A DNA stretch of 32,522 nt. Source: an uncultured Oribacterium sp. (GTDB lineage Bacteria; Bacillota; Clostridia; Lachnospirales; Lachnospiraceae). A program made the position numbers and the translations under genes. Below, one piece after another: positions 6,822-15,742 of this stretch (positions are counted from its first letter, which is position 1; each line of letters starts with the position of its first letter). The notes below the pieces were generated by a model. That model did not search any database, was not told the origin of the DNA, and was given only the letters and a program-made list of their open reading frames with translations. Where the stretch lies: assembly GCA_900770445.1 (NCBI GenBank), contig CAAGKO010000086.1:1-32522 (forward strand). The letters run 5' to 3'.

Positions 6822-8177
6822 ATGAAATTCATCCATCTCGCGGATCTTCATATCGGGAAGCGCGTCAATGCGTTTCCGATGCTGGAGGATCAGCGTTACA
6901 TTCTGAAACAGATTCTCACGATCCTGCGCGAGGAGCAGCCGGACGGTGGCGTCATCCTCGCCGGCGATATCTACGATAAGGCGATTCCGAGCGCGGAGGC
7001 GGTCGAGCTCTTCGACGAGTTCCTCACCCGGCTCGCCGCGCTGAAGCTGCGTGTGTTCATCATTGCGGGCAACCACGACTCACCGGAGCGCATCGCCTTC
7101 GGAAACCGTCTCATGGACCGCTCCGGCATCTACCTTTCGCCGGTGTATGACGGTCACGTGAAGCGCATCACCTGCCCGGACAGCGCCGCGTCCGTCACGT
7201 TGTCCGCCGCCAATGCTGTCGACCTGAACGCCGGTACCCACTCCGTAGAATCAGCGTCGACCTCAGCAGCTGCATCCACCTGTCCACCGGTCGATGTCTA
7301 TCTCCTGCCGTTCCTGAAGCCGGCCAATGTCCGTCGCTTCTACCCGGAGGAGACGATCGAGAGCTACACGGATGCCATGCGGGTCGCGATCACGCACATG
7401 GACATCGATCCGACGCACCGGAATCTCCTCGTGACGCATCAGTTCGTGACCGGCGCGAGCCGCTCCGACTCGGAGGACATCTCCGTCGGCGGCACCGATA
7501 ACGTCGACGCATCGGTATTCGCACCATTTGATTACGTCGCGCTCGGGCATCTGCACGGACCGCAGCAGGTCCGCTTCCAGCCGGCACCCGAGGAGGATGC
7601 GGCTGATCAGGATGCGACCCCGGAAGCCGCATCAGCCGAAGATTCGGACGGCCCCGCATCGGCGGTGGAAAACACGACTGCCGGTCCGATCATCCGTTAC
7701 GCCGGCACCCCACTGAAATACAGTTTCTCGGAGGCGCGCCATCACAAGTCCGTGACGGTCGTCGAGATCGGGGAGAAGAGAGCAGACGGCGTCGTGGACA
7801 TCTGCATCAGCACACGGGAACTCCGGCCGCTTCATGACATGCGGGAGATCCGCGGCAGCTATGAGGAACTCACGCTGCGCGCGAACTACGAGGGCACGGC
7901 GACGGACGATTACATCCACGCGACGCTCACCGACGAGATCGAGGTCCCGGACGCGGCACGGCACCTGCAGGTGATCTACCCGAACCTGATGAAGCTCGAC
8001 TACGACAACGCGCGGACGCGTGGGCAGGGCAGCGAGCGCCTGGAGCTCGAGCAGCTCGAGGAGAAGTCCCCGCTCGATCTGTTTTCGGAGCTCTTCGAGA
8101 AGCAGAACCATAAGGATATGACGGAGGAGCAGGCGCGCTACATAGAGGCGCAGATGGAGAAGATCTGGGAGGCATAG
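6822..8177 (+). CDS. sbcD: SbcCD nuclease subunit D
   Basis: The Mre11-type nuclease subunit of SbcCD, which cleaves DNA hairpins and protein-blocked ends with SbcC. The phosphoesterase motifs are complete: HLADLHIGKR (D8, H10), LAGDIYDKAIPS, IAGNHDSPERI, TSQF-like LLVTHQFVTG, and YVALGHLHGPQ. The 451-residue length exceeds the usual 380-400. The excess is an acidic, Ala-rich insertion at about residues 250-287 (PAPEEDAADQDATPEAAS and on) between GHLHGPQQV and the strand RYAGTPLKYSFSE, plus a smaller Ser/Ala loop near 125-150. AAAGGA stands nine bases before the ATG. sbcC begins one base after the stop, as in most genomes. Confidence 0.95.
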   Translation: MKFIHLADLHIGKRVNAFPMLEDQRYILKQILTILREEQPDGGVILAGDIYDKAIPSAEAVELFDEFLTRLAALKLRVFIIAGNHDSPERIAFGNRLMDRSGIYLSPVYDGHVKRITCPDSAASVTLSAANAVDLNAGTHSVESASTSAAASTCPPVDVYLLPFLKPANVRRFYPEETIESYTDAMRVAITHMDIDPTHRNLLVTHQFVTGASRSDSEDISVGGTDNVDASVFAPFDYVALGHLHGPQQVRFQPAPEEDAADQDATPEAASAEDSDGPASAVENTTAGPIIRYAGTPLKYSFSEARHHKSVTVVEIGEKRADGVVDICISTRELRPLHDMREIRGSYEELTLRANYEGTATDDYIHATLTDEIEVPDAARHLQVIYPNLMKLDYDNARTRGQGSERLELEQLEEKSPLDLFSELFEKQNHKDMTEEQARYIEAQMEKIWEA

Positions 8178-8178
8178 A

Positions 8179-10959
8179 ATGCGACCACTGAAATTAAAGC
8201 TTTCCGCTTTCGGACCCTATAAGGGCGTGACAGAAATCGATATGGAGAAGCTCGGCGAACGCGGGCTCTATCTCATCACGGGCGACACCGGTGCCGGCAA
8301 GACCACGATCTTCGACGCGATCACCTTCGCTCTGTTCGGTGAGGCCTCGGGCGAGAACCGGACCGCCGGTATGCTGCGCTCGAAGTATGCGGAGCCGGAG
8401 ACCCCGACGGAGGTCGAGATGTGCTTCCGTTACCGTGGGCAGGACTATACCGTGAAGCGAAATCCGGAGTACGAGCGTCCGGCGAAGCGTGGCGGAGGCA
8501 CGACGATCCAGAAGGCGGACGCGGAGCTCACGCTGCCGGATGGCGCGGTGCTCACGAAGCCGCGGGAGGTCGACCGGAAGATCCTCGAGATCCTCGGCGT
8601 TAATCACCAGCAGTTCTCTCAGATCGCGATGATCGCGCAGGGCGACTTCCTGAAGCTGCTGCTCGCGGACACGAAGGAACGCCAGGAGATCTTCCGTAAG
8701 CTCTTCGAGACGGAGCACTATAAGGCGTTGCAGATGCAGATCCTGAGCGACGCGAAGCGACTCTTCGTCGAAAAGGAAGATGCACGGAAGGCCATCGAGC
8801 ACTATGTTCAGTCTACGACGGCGGATCCGCTGAGCCCGCTCTCTCTCGAGCTCGCGCAGGCGCATAAAGGGGCGATGCTGACGGCGGACGTGCTGTCACT
8901 GCTCGAGAGGATCATCGCGGACGACGAGATGCGACGCGGACAGCTCGAGACGGAAATCACCGAGGCGAACGCGGCGCTCGAAACGATCAGCGGCCACCTG
9001 ACGGCGATCGGAGCGTATCAGAAGCTGCAGTCGGATCTCAGCCGTACGAAGGCGCAGCTCGAGGAGGCGGAGCCGAAGCTCGACGTGCTGCAGAAGCACT
9101 ATGAAGCGGAGCAGGCGCGGGAGCCGGAACGAAAAGAACTGGAGCGCCGGATCACCGTGCTCACAGAGATGCTGCCGCAGTATGCGGAGCTCGGAACACG
9201 TATGAAGCTGCAGACGACACGGGAGCAGCAGCTGAACCGGATCCGAGCAGAACAGACGACACGCATCCTGCAGCAGGAGACATCGAAGCAGCAGCTCGAA
9301 GCAGCGAAGCGGGAGCTGCAGACCCTCGGAAACGTAGATGCGCTGCTTGCGACGAAAACCGCGGAGCAGGCAGAGAATACACGAAAACGCAATGAGCTGC
9401 ATACATTGACGAAGCTTTTTGCGGCGCTGAAAGACAAAAGCCGGATGTATGCGAATGCACAGAAGGCCTTCGAACGGGCGCTTTCGAAGTATGAAGAGGC
9501 AGATGCTTCCTATAAAAATTGCAACCGGGCGTTTCTCTGTGAGCAGGCCGGTATTCTGGCGAGCAGTCTGAAGCCGGGCGATGCCTGTCCGGTCTGTGGG
9601 CATGTCATCACCGCGGAGAGCCATCTGGCGACACTTTCTGCGGCGGCACCGACGGAAGCGGATGTGCAGGCGGCACAGAAACGCGCGGATCAGCTGCGAC
9701 GGGATGCAGAGGAAAAAAGCGGCACGGCAAAAGGGCTTCGTGGAGAATATCAGGGAGCAGCCCAGCATGTGCTGCAGCAGTGTGCGACACTTTTCGGCGA
9801 AATGAAGGATCTGAACCTCGCATATCAGCGGGTGACGGAAGCTGGTACGACGCTCTCAGAGGAGGCGACGGCACTGACGGCGACGGTGAAGGAACTGACA
9901 GGAAGAGCCAGTCGAAAGAAAACGCTGGAGCATCAGATTCCGGACGCAGAGCAGAAGCTTGCGGCGCTGAACGATGAGATTCAGAAGGCGGAGGCACAGC
10001 AGATCGAGCTTCAGACGGCCTTTACGGCAGGTGCCGCTGAGATTGAAGCGCGTCGCGCGAAGCTTCCGTTTGCGTCCGAAAAGGAGGCACAGGCGGAAAT
10101 TGCGCGACTTGAAGGACTGGAGATGAAGGCGAAGGCGGACTTCCGGCAGGCAGAGCAGGATGTACGTGCGGCTGCAGAAAATATCGCCGGGCTGCGCGGT
10201 TCGCTGCAGCAGCTCGAGGAGCAGGCGAAGACGGCCGAAGGCGCGCAGTATGATGCCGCGGCGGAGCGGGCAGAGCAGACCAGACTCAGCGGTCTCCGAC
10301 AGCAGCGGCGGGCGGAGGCCGATGGCGTCATTGCCCGTATAGAGAATAATAAGGCGCAGCTTACACGGATCAGGGATGGTGCAGCGCAGCTCAGCGAGAA
10401 GGAGCGGCACTATGCCTGGATGAGCGAGCTCTCGAACACCGCGAACGGCACCGTGGCCGGCAGCGAGAAGATGACGCTTGAGACCTACATCCAGACGACC
10501 TACTTCGACCGCATCCTCCGACGGGCGAACACGCGCCTCATGATCATGAGCGATGCGCAGTATGAACTCGTGCGTCGGAAGAGCGCCGACAATATCAAGT
10601 CGCAGTCGGGCCTCGAGCTGGACGTGCTCGACCACTACAACGGCACGCTGCGCTCGGTGAAGACGCTTTCGGGCGGCGAGTCCTTCAAGGCATCACTCAG
10701 CCTCGCCCTCGGACTCAGTGATGAGATCAGCTCGAGCGTCGGCGGCATCCGCCTCGACACCATGTTCGTCGATGAGGGCTTCGGCTCCCTCGACGAGGAC
10801 TCGCTGCACGCGGCGATCCAGGCGCTCGCTGAGCTCACCGAGGGGCATCGACTCGTCGGGATCATCTCCCATGTCGGAGAGCTGAAGCAGCAGATCGATA
10901 AGCAGCTCGTCGTCACGAAGGACCGCGCCGGCGGCAGCCAGGTCGAGGTGGTCGCCTGA
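8179..10959 (+). CDS. sbcC: SbcCD ATPase subunit C
   Basis: The Rad50-type SMC-like ATPase that partners SbcD. Walker A is GDTGAGKTT at residues 35-43, with the Q-loop region in VNHQQFSQIAMIAQGDFLKLLLAD. Two long coiled-coil arms flank the zinc hook CPVCGH (C470, C473). The ABC signature LSGGESFKASLSLALGL is near 830-846, and Walker B/D-loop MFVDEGFGSLDEDS near 860. At 926 residues it is shorter than the E. coli protein (about 1050), which implies shorter arms. The coiled-coil part (about 9350-10330) uses more GCG/GCA/CTG and fewer CTC codons than the two ATPase ends. I read this as relaxed selection on the arms rather than gene transfer. Confidence 0.96.
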   Translation: MRPLKLKLSAFGPYKGVTEIDMEKLGERGLYLITGDTGAGKTTIFDAITFALFGEASGENRTAGMLRSKYAEPETPTEVEMCFRYRGQDYTVKRNPEYERPAKRGGGTTIQKADAELTLPDGAVLTKPREVDRKILEILGVNHQQFSQIAMIAQGDFLKLLLADTKERQEIFRKLFETEHYKALQMQILSDAKRLFVEKEDARKAIEHYVQSTTADPLSPLSLELAQAHKGAMLTADVLSLLERIIADDEMRRGQLETEITEANAALETISGHLTAIGAYQKLQSDLSRTKAQLEEAEPKLDVLQKHYEAEQAREPERKELERRITVLTEMLPQYAELGTRMKLQTTREQQLNRIRAEQTTRILQQETSKQQLEAAKRELQTLGNVDALLATKTAEQAENTRKRNELHTLTKLFAALKDKSRMYANAQKAFERALSKYEEADASYKNCNRAFLCEQAGILASSLKPGDACPVCGHVITAESHLATLSAAAPTEADVQAAQKRADQLRRDAEEKSGTAKGLRGEYQGAAQHVLQQCATLFGEMKDLNLAYQRVTEAGTTLSEEATALTATVKELTGRASRKKTLEHQIPDAEQKLAALNDEIQKAEAQQIELQTAFTAGAAEIEARRAKLPFASEKEAQAEIARLEGLEMKAKADFRQAEQDVRAAAENIAGLRGSLQQLEEQAKTAEGAQYDAAAERAEQTRLSGLRQQRRAEADGVIARIENNKAQLTRIRDGAAQLSEKERHYAWMSELSNTANGTVAGSEKMTLETYIQTTYFDRILRRANTRLMIMSDAQYELVRRKSADNIKSQSGLELDVLDHYNGTLRSVKTLSGGESFKASLSLALGLSDEISSSVGGIRLDTMFVDEGFGSLDEDSLHAAIQALAELTEGHRLVGIISHVGELKQQIDKQLVVTKDRAGGSQVEVVA

Positions 10960-11172
10960 AAACAGGGAAGAAGCTGTGTTCACCGGTTTCGATGAAGTGG
11001 TGAGAAGCATGTGGCTGACCCCCATTTGCTTACGGAGAGAACCTGAATTCTGCCCTATGGGTCGGGCAGACCCCTTTGATTCCCTGAAAGTCGAACGACT
11101 AATGAACACAAACGCAAAATATCGTTCATTAACTATTTAAAAATTTTTATATAGTTCAAATTTTTTAAAGAA

Positions 11173-11224
11173 CGGAGAGGATGAAAAGGACGGAAATGCG
11201 TCTTTTCCATTCCTCTCCGCTTTT
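11173..11224 (+). terminator. strong terminator hairpin upstream of the fab operon
   Basis: Arms CGGAGAGGA-TG-AAAAG-GACG and CGTC-TTTTC-CATTCCTCTCCG pair over about 20 bp with one bulge and a short loop, followed by CTTTT. It would stop transcripts arriving from sbcDC and insulate the fab promoter at 11265. Confidence 0.75.
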
Positions 11225-11225
11225 C

Positions 11226-11242
11226 ATAGTTTTTAAAACTAT
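11226..11242. promoter_or_regulatory. 17-bp palindrome, candidate operator upstream of the fab promoter
   Basis: ATAGTTTTTAAAACTAT is perfectly symmetric around one base and ends 22 bases before the -35. The hexamer AACTAT/ATAGTT that forms its ends also occurs at 11131, 11151 and 11340. A winged-helix regulator such as the MarR protein at 19916 could bind it; this is inference. Confidence 0.4.
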
Positions 11243-11264
11243 TTCCCCTTCCGTATTTATTCCA

Positions 11265-11293
11265 TTGACTTCCCATGCCATTTCACGTATTCT
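11265..11293 (+). promoter_or_regulatory. sigma-A promoter of the fab operon
   Basis: TTGACT (11265-11270) and TATTCT (11288-11293) are spaced by exactly 17 bases. Transcription would start near 11300, giving a leader of about 110 bases before acpP. It is the best promoter-like pair in the region and is placed just after an insulating terminator. Confidence 0.65.
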
Positions 11294-11313
11294 AGGCACC
11301 ATCGCGAGGAAAG

Positions 11314-11327
11314 TTAAAATATTTTAA
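11314..11327. promoter_or_regulatory. 14-bp palindrome in the fab leader, candidate operator
   Basis: TTAAAATATTTTAA is a perfect palindrome centred about 20 bases after the predicted start site. It is nested in a wider inverted repeat AGTTAAA (11312-11318) / TTTAACT (11337-11343). A repressor bound here would act as a roadblock. It matches neither the FapR nor the pneumococcal FabT consensus as I know them. Confidence 0.4.
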
Positions 11328-11408
11328 TAAAAAGCATTTAACTATCGACCTCGTAAGCAGAACACAAATATGAGATGAATCGCCGTGCTACGGCAAAAGG
11401 AGAACAAA

Positions 11409-11630
11409 ATGGATTTCGAGCAGGTTAAGGACATTATCGTAGATACACTCGCATGTGATGAGGAGAAGGTTACCCCGGAGGCACGCTTCCAGGAGGATCT
11501 CGAGGTGGATTCCCTTTCTCTCGTAGAGCTTCACATGGCCCTCGAGGATGCACTGGGCAAGACCATCCCGGATGGTGAGATCGGCAAGATGGCGACCGTA
11601 CAGGATCTCGTTGATTACTGCCAGAACTAA
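11409..11630 (+). CDS. acpP: acyl carrier protein
   Basis: A 73-residue acidic acyl carrier protein, the carrier of growing acyl chains in type II fatty-acid synthesis. The phosphopantetheine attachment serine is S35 in VDSLSLVEL. The canonical DSLDxVEL is slightly changed, with Ser in place of Asp/Met, which is common in Clostridia. ATG 11409 is chosen because AAAAGGAG stands about seven bases upstream; the longer open frame from 11385 is not needed. It is the first gene of the fab operon and is followed 77 bases later by accD. Confidence 0.95.
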   Translation: MDFEQVKDIIVDTLACDEEKVTPEARFQEDLEVDSLSLVELHMALEDALGKTIPDGEIGKMATVQDLVDYCQN

Positions 11631-11707
11631 AACAGATGATTTGTGACAGCTCGGTTTTCATCAGAAAATCGGGCTGTTCTAAAGAGAAGATTTACAGGAG
11701 GTGGGCC

Positions 11708-12745
11708 ATGAAGTCGCCTATCAAGAAGGTTTATGAGCTGTATAAGAACCGTGCGTTCGAGAAGAAGGCCCGGGAGGATATGATCGGACACGCCGGTGTC
11801 CACTTTACCTGGCCGCTCGCCGGAAAGAACGCGGGTGCCGAGAAGGCAGAAGCCAAAGCGGATGCAAAGACAGAAGCCAAGGCGGATGGAGAGAAGAGCA
11901 TCGGTCGGAGTCTTCCGGCCGTGATGATTCCATCGAGCTTCATCACCTGCCGGAGCTGCGGACGCCGTGCACTCCGTCGCAGATGGGAGGAGAACTACTT
12001 CATCTGCCCGACCTGTGGAAAGTATGCACCACTCGGCGGCTACTATCGTCTCAAGCTGATCCTCGATCCGGGCAGCTTCGAGGAGCTGGACAGCGACATC
12101 ACCGCCGACGATCCGCTGGGCTTTCCAGGATATAAGGAGAAGATCGAGAAGCAGGAGGAGAAGACCGGCCTTTCCGAGTCCGTCATCTCTGCCGTCGGCA
12201 CCATCGAGGGGATCCGCCTCGTGACGGTCGTGCTCGACAGCCGCTTCTTCATGGGCTCCATGTCCCGTGCGGTCGGCGAGAAGGTGACCCGTGCGGTCGA
12301 GTATGCCGACGCACATCATCTGCCGCTGCTTATCTTCAGTGCGAGCGGCGGCGCTCGTATGCAGGAGGGCATCTACAGCCTCATGCAGATGGCGAAGACC
12401 AGTGCAGCCATCGAGACCTTCAGTGAGCACGGCGGCCTCTATATCAGCTTCCTGACCCACCCGACCACGGGCGGTGTCACCGCAAGCTTTGCGACCCTCG
12501 GGGACATCACCCTCGCAGAGCCGGGTGCGTTGATCGGCTTCGCCGGACCACGTGTCATCGAGCAGACCATCAACCGCAAGCTCCCGAAGGGATTCCAGCG
12601 CGCCGAGTATCTCGAAAACCACGGCTTCGTGGACCGTATCGTGAAGCGCAGTGAGATGCGCGATGTACTGACCGACATCCTGAAGCTGCATGTCGATTCC
12701 GGCGTGCAGCGCAGAGCGGTCACCACCGGGGAGGTAAATGCATGA
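11708..12745 (+). CDS. accD: acetyl-CoA carboxylase carboxyltransferase subunit beta
   Basis: The beta subunit of the carboxyltransferase half of acetyl-CoA carboxylase, which makes malonyl-CoA together with AccA. The four-cysteine zinc finger is CRSCGRRALRRRWEENYFICPTCGKY (about residues 80-105). The carboxyltransferase core is intact, with SASGGARMQEGIYSLMQM, THPTTGGVTASFA and LIGFAGPRVIEQT. An Ala/Lys/Glu/Asp-rich stretch at about residues 38-65 (AEKAEAKADAKTEAKADGEK) precedes the finger and is not usual for the family. AGGAGG stands eight bases before ATG 11708. Its stop overlaps the accA start (ATGA), so the two are coupled. Confidence 0.95.
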   Translation: MKSPIKKVYELYKNRAFEKKAREDMIGHAGVHFTWPLAGKNAGAEKAEAKADAKTEAKADGEKSIGRSLPAVMIPSSFITCRSCGRRALRRRWEENYFICPTCGKYAPLGGYYRLKLILDPGSFEELDSDITADDPLGFPGYKEKIEKQEEKTGLSESVISAVGTIEGIRLVTVVLDSRFFMGSMSRAVGEKVTRAVEYADAHHLPLLIFSASGGARMQEGIYSLMQMAKTSAAIETFSEHGGLYISFLTHPTTGGVTASFATLGDITLAEPGALIGFAGPRVIEQTINRKLPKGFQRAEYLENHGFVDRIVKRSEMRDVLTDILKLHVDSGVQRRAVTTGEVNA

Positions 12746-13668
12746 TTAAAGACATCATCGAACAAGCCGAAGCACTCGAACAGAGAATCCATACGCTTTC
12801 GCTGACGAAAGAAGAGATGGAGAGCAATGCTGAGGAAATCCGCCGTCTGGATCAGGAGCGTACACAGCTGCTCGCCCAGTGTGCGGATCTCTCGGCGGCG
12901 GACCGCGTTTATCTGGCCCGTCATCCGAAGCGCCCGCACATCGACGATTTCATCGAACATCTCTTCACCGACTTCTTCGAGCAGAAGGGCGATCATCTCT
13001 ATGATGAGGATGCGTCCATCTATGGCGGCATCGCCCGCTACAAGGGCATGCCGGTGACCGTCCTCGGTCACCGCAAGGGTCGCACGATGGAAGAGAATAT
13101 CCGCTACAATTTCGGTATGCCGCGTCCGGAGGGCTATCGTAAGGCCCTTCGTCTCATGGAGCAGGCCGAGAAGTTCGGCCGTCCGATCATCACCTTCATC
13201 GATACGCCGGGTGCCTATCCCGGCATGGAGGCAGAGGAGCACGGACAGGGTGAGGCCATCGCACGAAATCTCGCTGCGATGAGCAGTCTGCATGTGCCGG
13301 TCATCGCGGTCGTCACCGGTGAGGGTAACTCCGGTGGAGCGCTTGCGATTTCCGTCGCCAACCAGATCCTCATGCTCGAAAACGCCGTGTACTCGGTACT
13401 GAGCCCGGAGGGCTTCGCCTCGATTCTCTGGAAGGATGCAGGCCGTCACGAGGAGGCCTGTGAGGTCATGAAGCTGACCGCCCGCGACCTTCGCGAGGCC
13501 GGTGTCGCGGATCATCTGATCCCGGAGCCGCTCGGTGGTGCACAGACCGATCCGGAGCGCCTTTATGCGAGCCTCGACATCGTGCTTGAAAAGAGCCTGA
13601 ATGACCTTCTGAAGCTGAGCCCGGAGGAGGTCCGGAAGCAGCGTCAGGAGAAGTACCGGAATATTTAA
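12742..13668 (+). CDS. accA: acetyl-CoA carboxylase carboxyltransferase subunit alpha
   Basis: The alpha subunit pairs with AccD. The 308 residues match the family. The N-terminal coiled coil (IIEQAEALEQRIHTLSLTKEEMESNAEEIRRL) is followed by the core RHPKRPHIDDFI, GHRKGR, NFGMPRPEGYRKA, FIDTPGAYPGMEAEEHGQGEAIARN and GEGNSGGALAISVANQILM. The start ATG overlaps the accD stop by four bases. fabH begins ten bases after the stop. In other Clostridia accA usually closes the fab cluster; here accDA sits at the front, and accB and accC are not in the window. Confidence 0.96.
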   Translation: MIKDIIEQAEALEQRIHTLSLTKEEMESNAEEIRRLDQERTQLLAQCADLSAADRVYLARHPKRPHIDDFIEHLFTDFFEQKGDHLYDEDASIYGGIARYKGMPVTVLGHRKGRTMEENIRYNFGMPRPEGYRKALRLMEQAEKFGRPIITFIDTPGAYPGMEAEEHGQGEAIARNLAAMSSLHVPVIAVVTGEGNSGGALAISVANQILMLENAVYSVLSPEGFASILWKDAGRHEEACEVMKLTARDLREAGVADHLIPEPLGGAQTDPERLYASLDIVLEKSLNDLLKLSPEEVRKQRQEKYRNI

Positions 13669-13678
13669 AGGAGATATC

Positions 13679-14806
13679 TTGAACGAATTGAAACTCATCG
13701 GCCTCGGGGCCGCGTATCCGAGTCGTGTGGTGACCAATGATGACTTAAGTCAGCAGATGGATACCTCCGATGCCTGGATCTATCCACGTACCGGCATCCA
13801 CGCACGCCGCTTCTGCAGCGCAGAGGAAAGTGCCGTGACCCTCGCCATCGAGGCGGCCGGAAAGGCACTCGCAGAGGCAGAAAGCCAGGGCGTTTCGGCG
13901 TCGGCCATCGGCGCGATCGTCGTGGCGAGCATGTCCGCGGACCTCGCAACGCCGAGCATCGCAGCGATCCTCCAGCGGGAGCTCCGGCTTCCGGAGGTAC
14001 CGGCGCTTGATATCAATGCAGCCTGCAGCGGCTTCATCTATGGCCTCGAGGTCGCGCGCAGCCTCGCCGCTGTGAGCGGTCAGCGCTATGCCCTCGTGGT
14101 CGGCACAGAACAGCTGTCCCGTCTCCTTTCGATGGAGGACCGCTCCACCGCGATTCTCTTCGGAGACGGTGCAGGTGCAGCCGTGATCGAGTGCACAGAC
14201 ATAGTGGAAAAACGATACACAGCGAAGCCGTATGTACGTCTCTTCGGTTCCCGCGGATCCGATGTGATCCTCGCGCCGGGGGTCTACACGGGTGCGTATG
14301 AAGCACGGAAAGCTGCGCAGGCGGTCGGCGGAGATACGGCAGACACTGCACAGGTATCCACCAGCGATGTGGCGGACACAGAGGCACCGCACAGTGATGC
14401 CGGAGATGCGCGCGAAGCGACGGACGCGGAGACCGTCTGCATTGACCATATGATGATGGACGGCAAGGAAGTGTTCATGTTCGCCTGTGACATCATCCCG
14501 CGCATCATCGGCGGGCTGCTCGAACAGTCCGGCGAGACGATGGAGGACATCGACCACGTGGTCTGCCATCAGGCGAATGCCCGCATCATCCGGCATGTGT
14601 ACCGGGCGATGCACTGGCCGGCAGAGAAGTTCTTTATGAACATGGAAAAGCTTGGAAACACCAGCGCTGCATCGATTCCGACGGCGCTTTATGATATGCA
14701 GCAGCAGGGACGCCTCCAGCGTGGAGAGCGGCTGATCCTCGCCGGCTTCGGCGGCGGACTCACCTGGGGCGGCTGCATCCTGAGCTATGACGCACCGACA
14801 CGGTAA
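13679..14806 (+). CDS. fabH: beta-ketoacyl-ACP synthase III
   Basis: Starts chain elongation by condensing acetyl-CoA (or a short acyl-CoA) with malonyl-ACP. The catalytic triad is visible: Cys116 in INAACSGFIYG, His297 in CHQANARII and Asn327 in GNTSAASIP. The closing motif GFGGGLTWGG is present. The start is a TTG, chosen because AAAGGAG precedes it by five bases and no ATG lies near the true N-terminus. The protein has 375 residues against about 320-330 normally. The surplus is one insertion at about residues 204-252, rich in Ala, Asp, Thr and Ser (DTADTAQVSTSDVADTEAPH and on), placed before the CIDHMMMDGKEVF strand. It is probably a surface loop. Confidence 0.95.
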   Translation: MNELKLIGLGAAYPSRVVTNDDLSQQMDTSDAWIYPRTGIHARRFCSAEESAVTLAIEAAGKALAEAESQGVSASAIGAIVVASMSADLATPSIAAILQRELRLPEVPALDINAACSGFIYGLEVARSLAAVSGQRYALVVGTEQLSRLLSMEDRSTAILFGDGAGAAVIECTDIVEKRYTAKPYVRLFGSRGSDVILAPGVYTGAYEARKAAQAVGGDTADTAQVSTSDVADTEAPHSDAGDAREATDAETVCIDHMMMDGKEVFMFACDIIPRIIGGLLEQSGETMEDIDHVVCHQANARIIRHVYRAMHWPAEKFFMNMEKLGNTSAASIPTALYDMQQQGRLQRGERLILAGFGGGLTWGGCILSYDAPTR

Positions 14807-14815
14807 AGGAGAGAT

Positions 14816-15742
14816 ATGACATTACTGAATGAATTACTGGGAACGAAATATCCGATCATCCAGGGCGGTATGGCGAACATCGCCACGGGTCGCTTCGCGG
14901 CGGCCTGTGCCTGTGCCGGCGCGCTCGGCCTCATCGGAACCGGCGGTATCCACTCGGCGGAGGAGCTCCGTACCGAGATCCGGACAGCGCGGAAGCTGAT
15001 CGAGGAGGCAGAGACAGCAGACTACCAGCCGGTGTTCGGCGTAAACCTCATGCTGATGAATCCATGCACAGAGGCGTTCGTGCAGGTGTGCATCGAAGAG
15101 AAGGTGCCGGTGGTGACAACCGGTGCCGGAAATCCGGGACAGTATATGGCGGCGTTTAAGGAAGCCGGTATCAAGGTGATTCCGGTGGTCGGTGCCCCGA
15201 TCCTCGCGAAGCTGATGGAGCGCCTCGGTGCGTACGCCGTCATCGCGGAGGGCTGTGAGTCCGGCGGACATGTCGGCGAGATGACGACGATGACCCTGGT
15301 GCCGCAGTGTGTGGACACCGTGTCGATTCCGGTCATCGCGGCCGGCGGCATCGCAGATCACCGTCAGTTTAAGGCAGCCATGGCCCTCGGTGCCTGTGGC
15401 GTGCAGATCGGTACGGTGCTGCTTTCCGCAGAGGAGTGCCCGATCCATGAGAACTATAAGGCTGCGCTGCTGAAGGCACAGGGCAGTGATGCCATCGTGA
15501 CCGGACGGATCGGCGGTACACCGGTGCGTGTACTGAAGAACCAGATGACCGTCGCCTATATCAAGCAGGAGAAGGCCGGCGCCGATAAGATGGAGCTCGA
15601 GAAGTTCACTCTGGGTTCCCTCCGTCGGGCCGTATTCGAGGGCGATGTGAAAACCGGCTCCCTGATGGCAGGTCAGGTATGCGGACAGCTGCATACGATT
15701 CGACCGCTCGCGGAGATCCTCGAGGATATCTGTCAGGAGTAA
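14816..15742 (+). CDS. fabK: enoyl-ACP reductase II (FMN-dependent)
   Basis: Reduces the enoyl-ACP double bond, the last step of each elongation cycle. FabK is an FMN TIM-barrel protein related to nitronate monooxygenases, unlike the short-chain FabI. Seen here: PIIQGGMANIATGRFAAACACAGALGLIG, GVNLMLMNP, TTGAGNPGQY, AEGCESGGHVGEMTTM with the FabK histidine at about H152, AAGGIADHRQF and GRIGGTPVRVLKNQ. The 308-residue length is normal. AAAGGAG stands upstream, and the gene follows fabH by nine bases. From family knowledge, FabK enzymes are refractory to triclosan. Confidence 0.94.
   Translation: MTLLNELLGTKYPIIQGGMANIATGRFAAACACAGALGLIGTGGIHSAEELRTEIRTARKLIEEAETADYQPVFGVNLMLMNPCTEAFVQVCIEEKVPVVTTGAGNPGQYMAAFKEAGIKVIPVVGAPILAKLMERLGAYAVIAEGCESGGHVGEMTTMTLVPQCVDTVSIPVIAAGGIADHRQFKAAMALGACGVQIGTVLLSAEECPIHENYKAALLKAQGSDAIVTGRIGGTPVRVLKNQMTVAYIKQEKAGADKMELEKFTLGSLRRAVFEGDVKTGSLMAGQVCGQLHTIRPLAEILEDICQE

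Larger units (their letters stand above)
10960..11408. other. 449-bp gene-free control region between sbcC and acpP
   Basis: No supported gene. The first 130 bases hold only a modest hairpin (TCTGCCC / GGGCAGA, about 11051-11072). From 11100 the region becomes very AT-rich and holds, in order: an inverted repeat TAATGAAC / GTTCATTA (11100-11107 / 11124-11131), an AACTAT / ATAGTT pair (11131-11136 / 11151-11156), a strong terminator hairpin (11173-11224), a 17-bp palindrome (11226-11242), a promoter (11265-11293) and a 14-bp palindrome (11314-11327). The last three probably govern the fab operon. Confidence 0.7.

Noticed and set aside
10960..11110. Possible insertion-sequence remnant after sbcC (GGGTCGGGCAGACCC-like bases and a small hairpin)
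   Set aside because: No transposase fragment, no matching terminal repeats and no second copy in the window.
11300..11408. FapR or FabT operator in the fab leader
   Set aside because: The palindromes present fit neither consensus as I know them, so only a generic operator call is made.
12439..13737. Minus-strand frame of more than 400 codons opposite accD/accA
   Set aside because: It spans parts of two coupled real genes on the other strand, with shadow-type composition and no motif.
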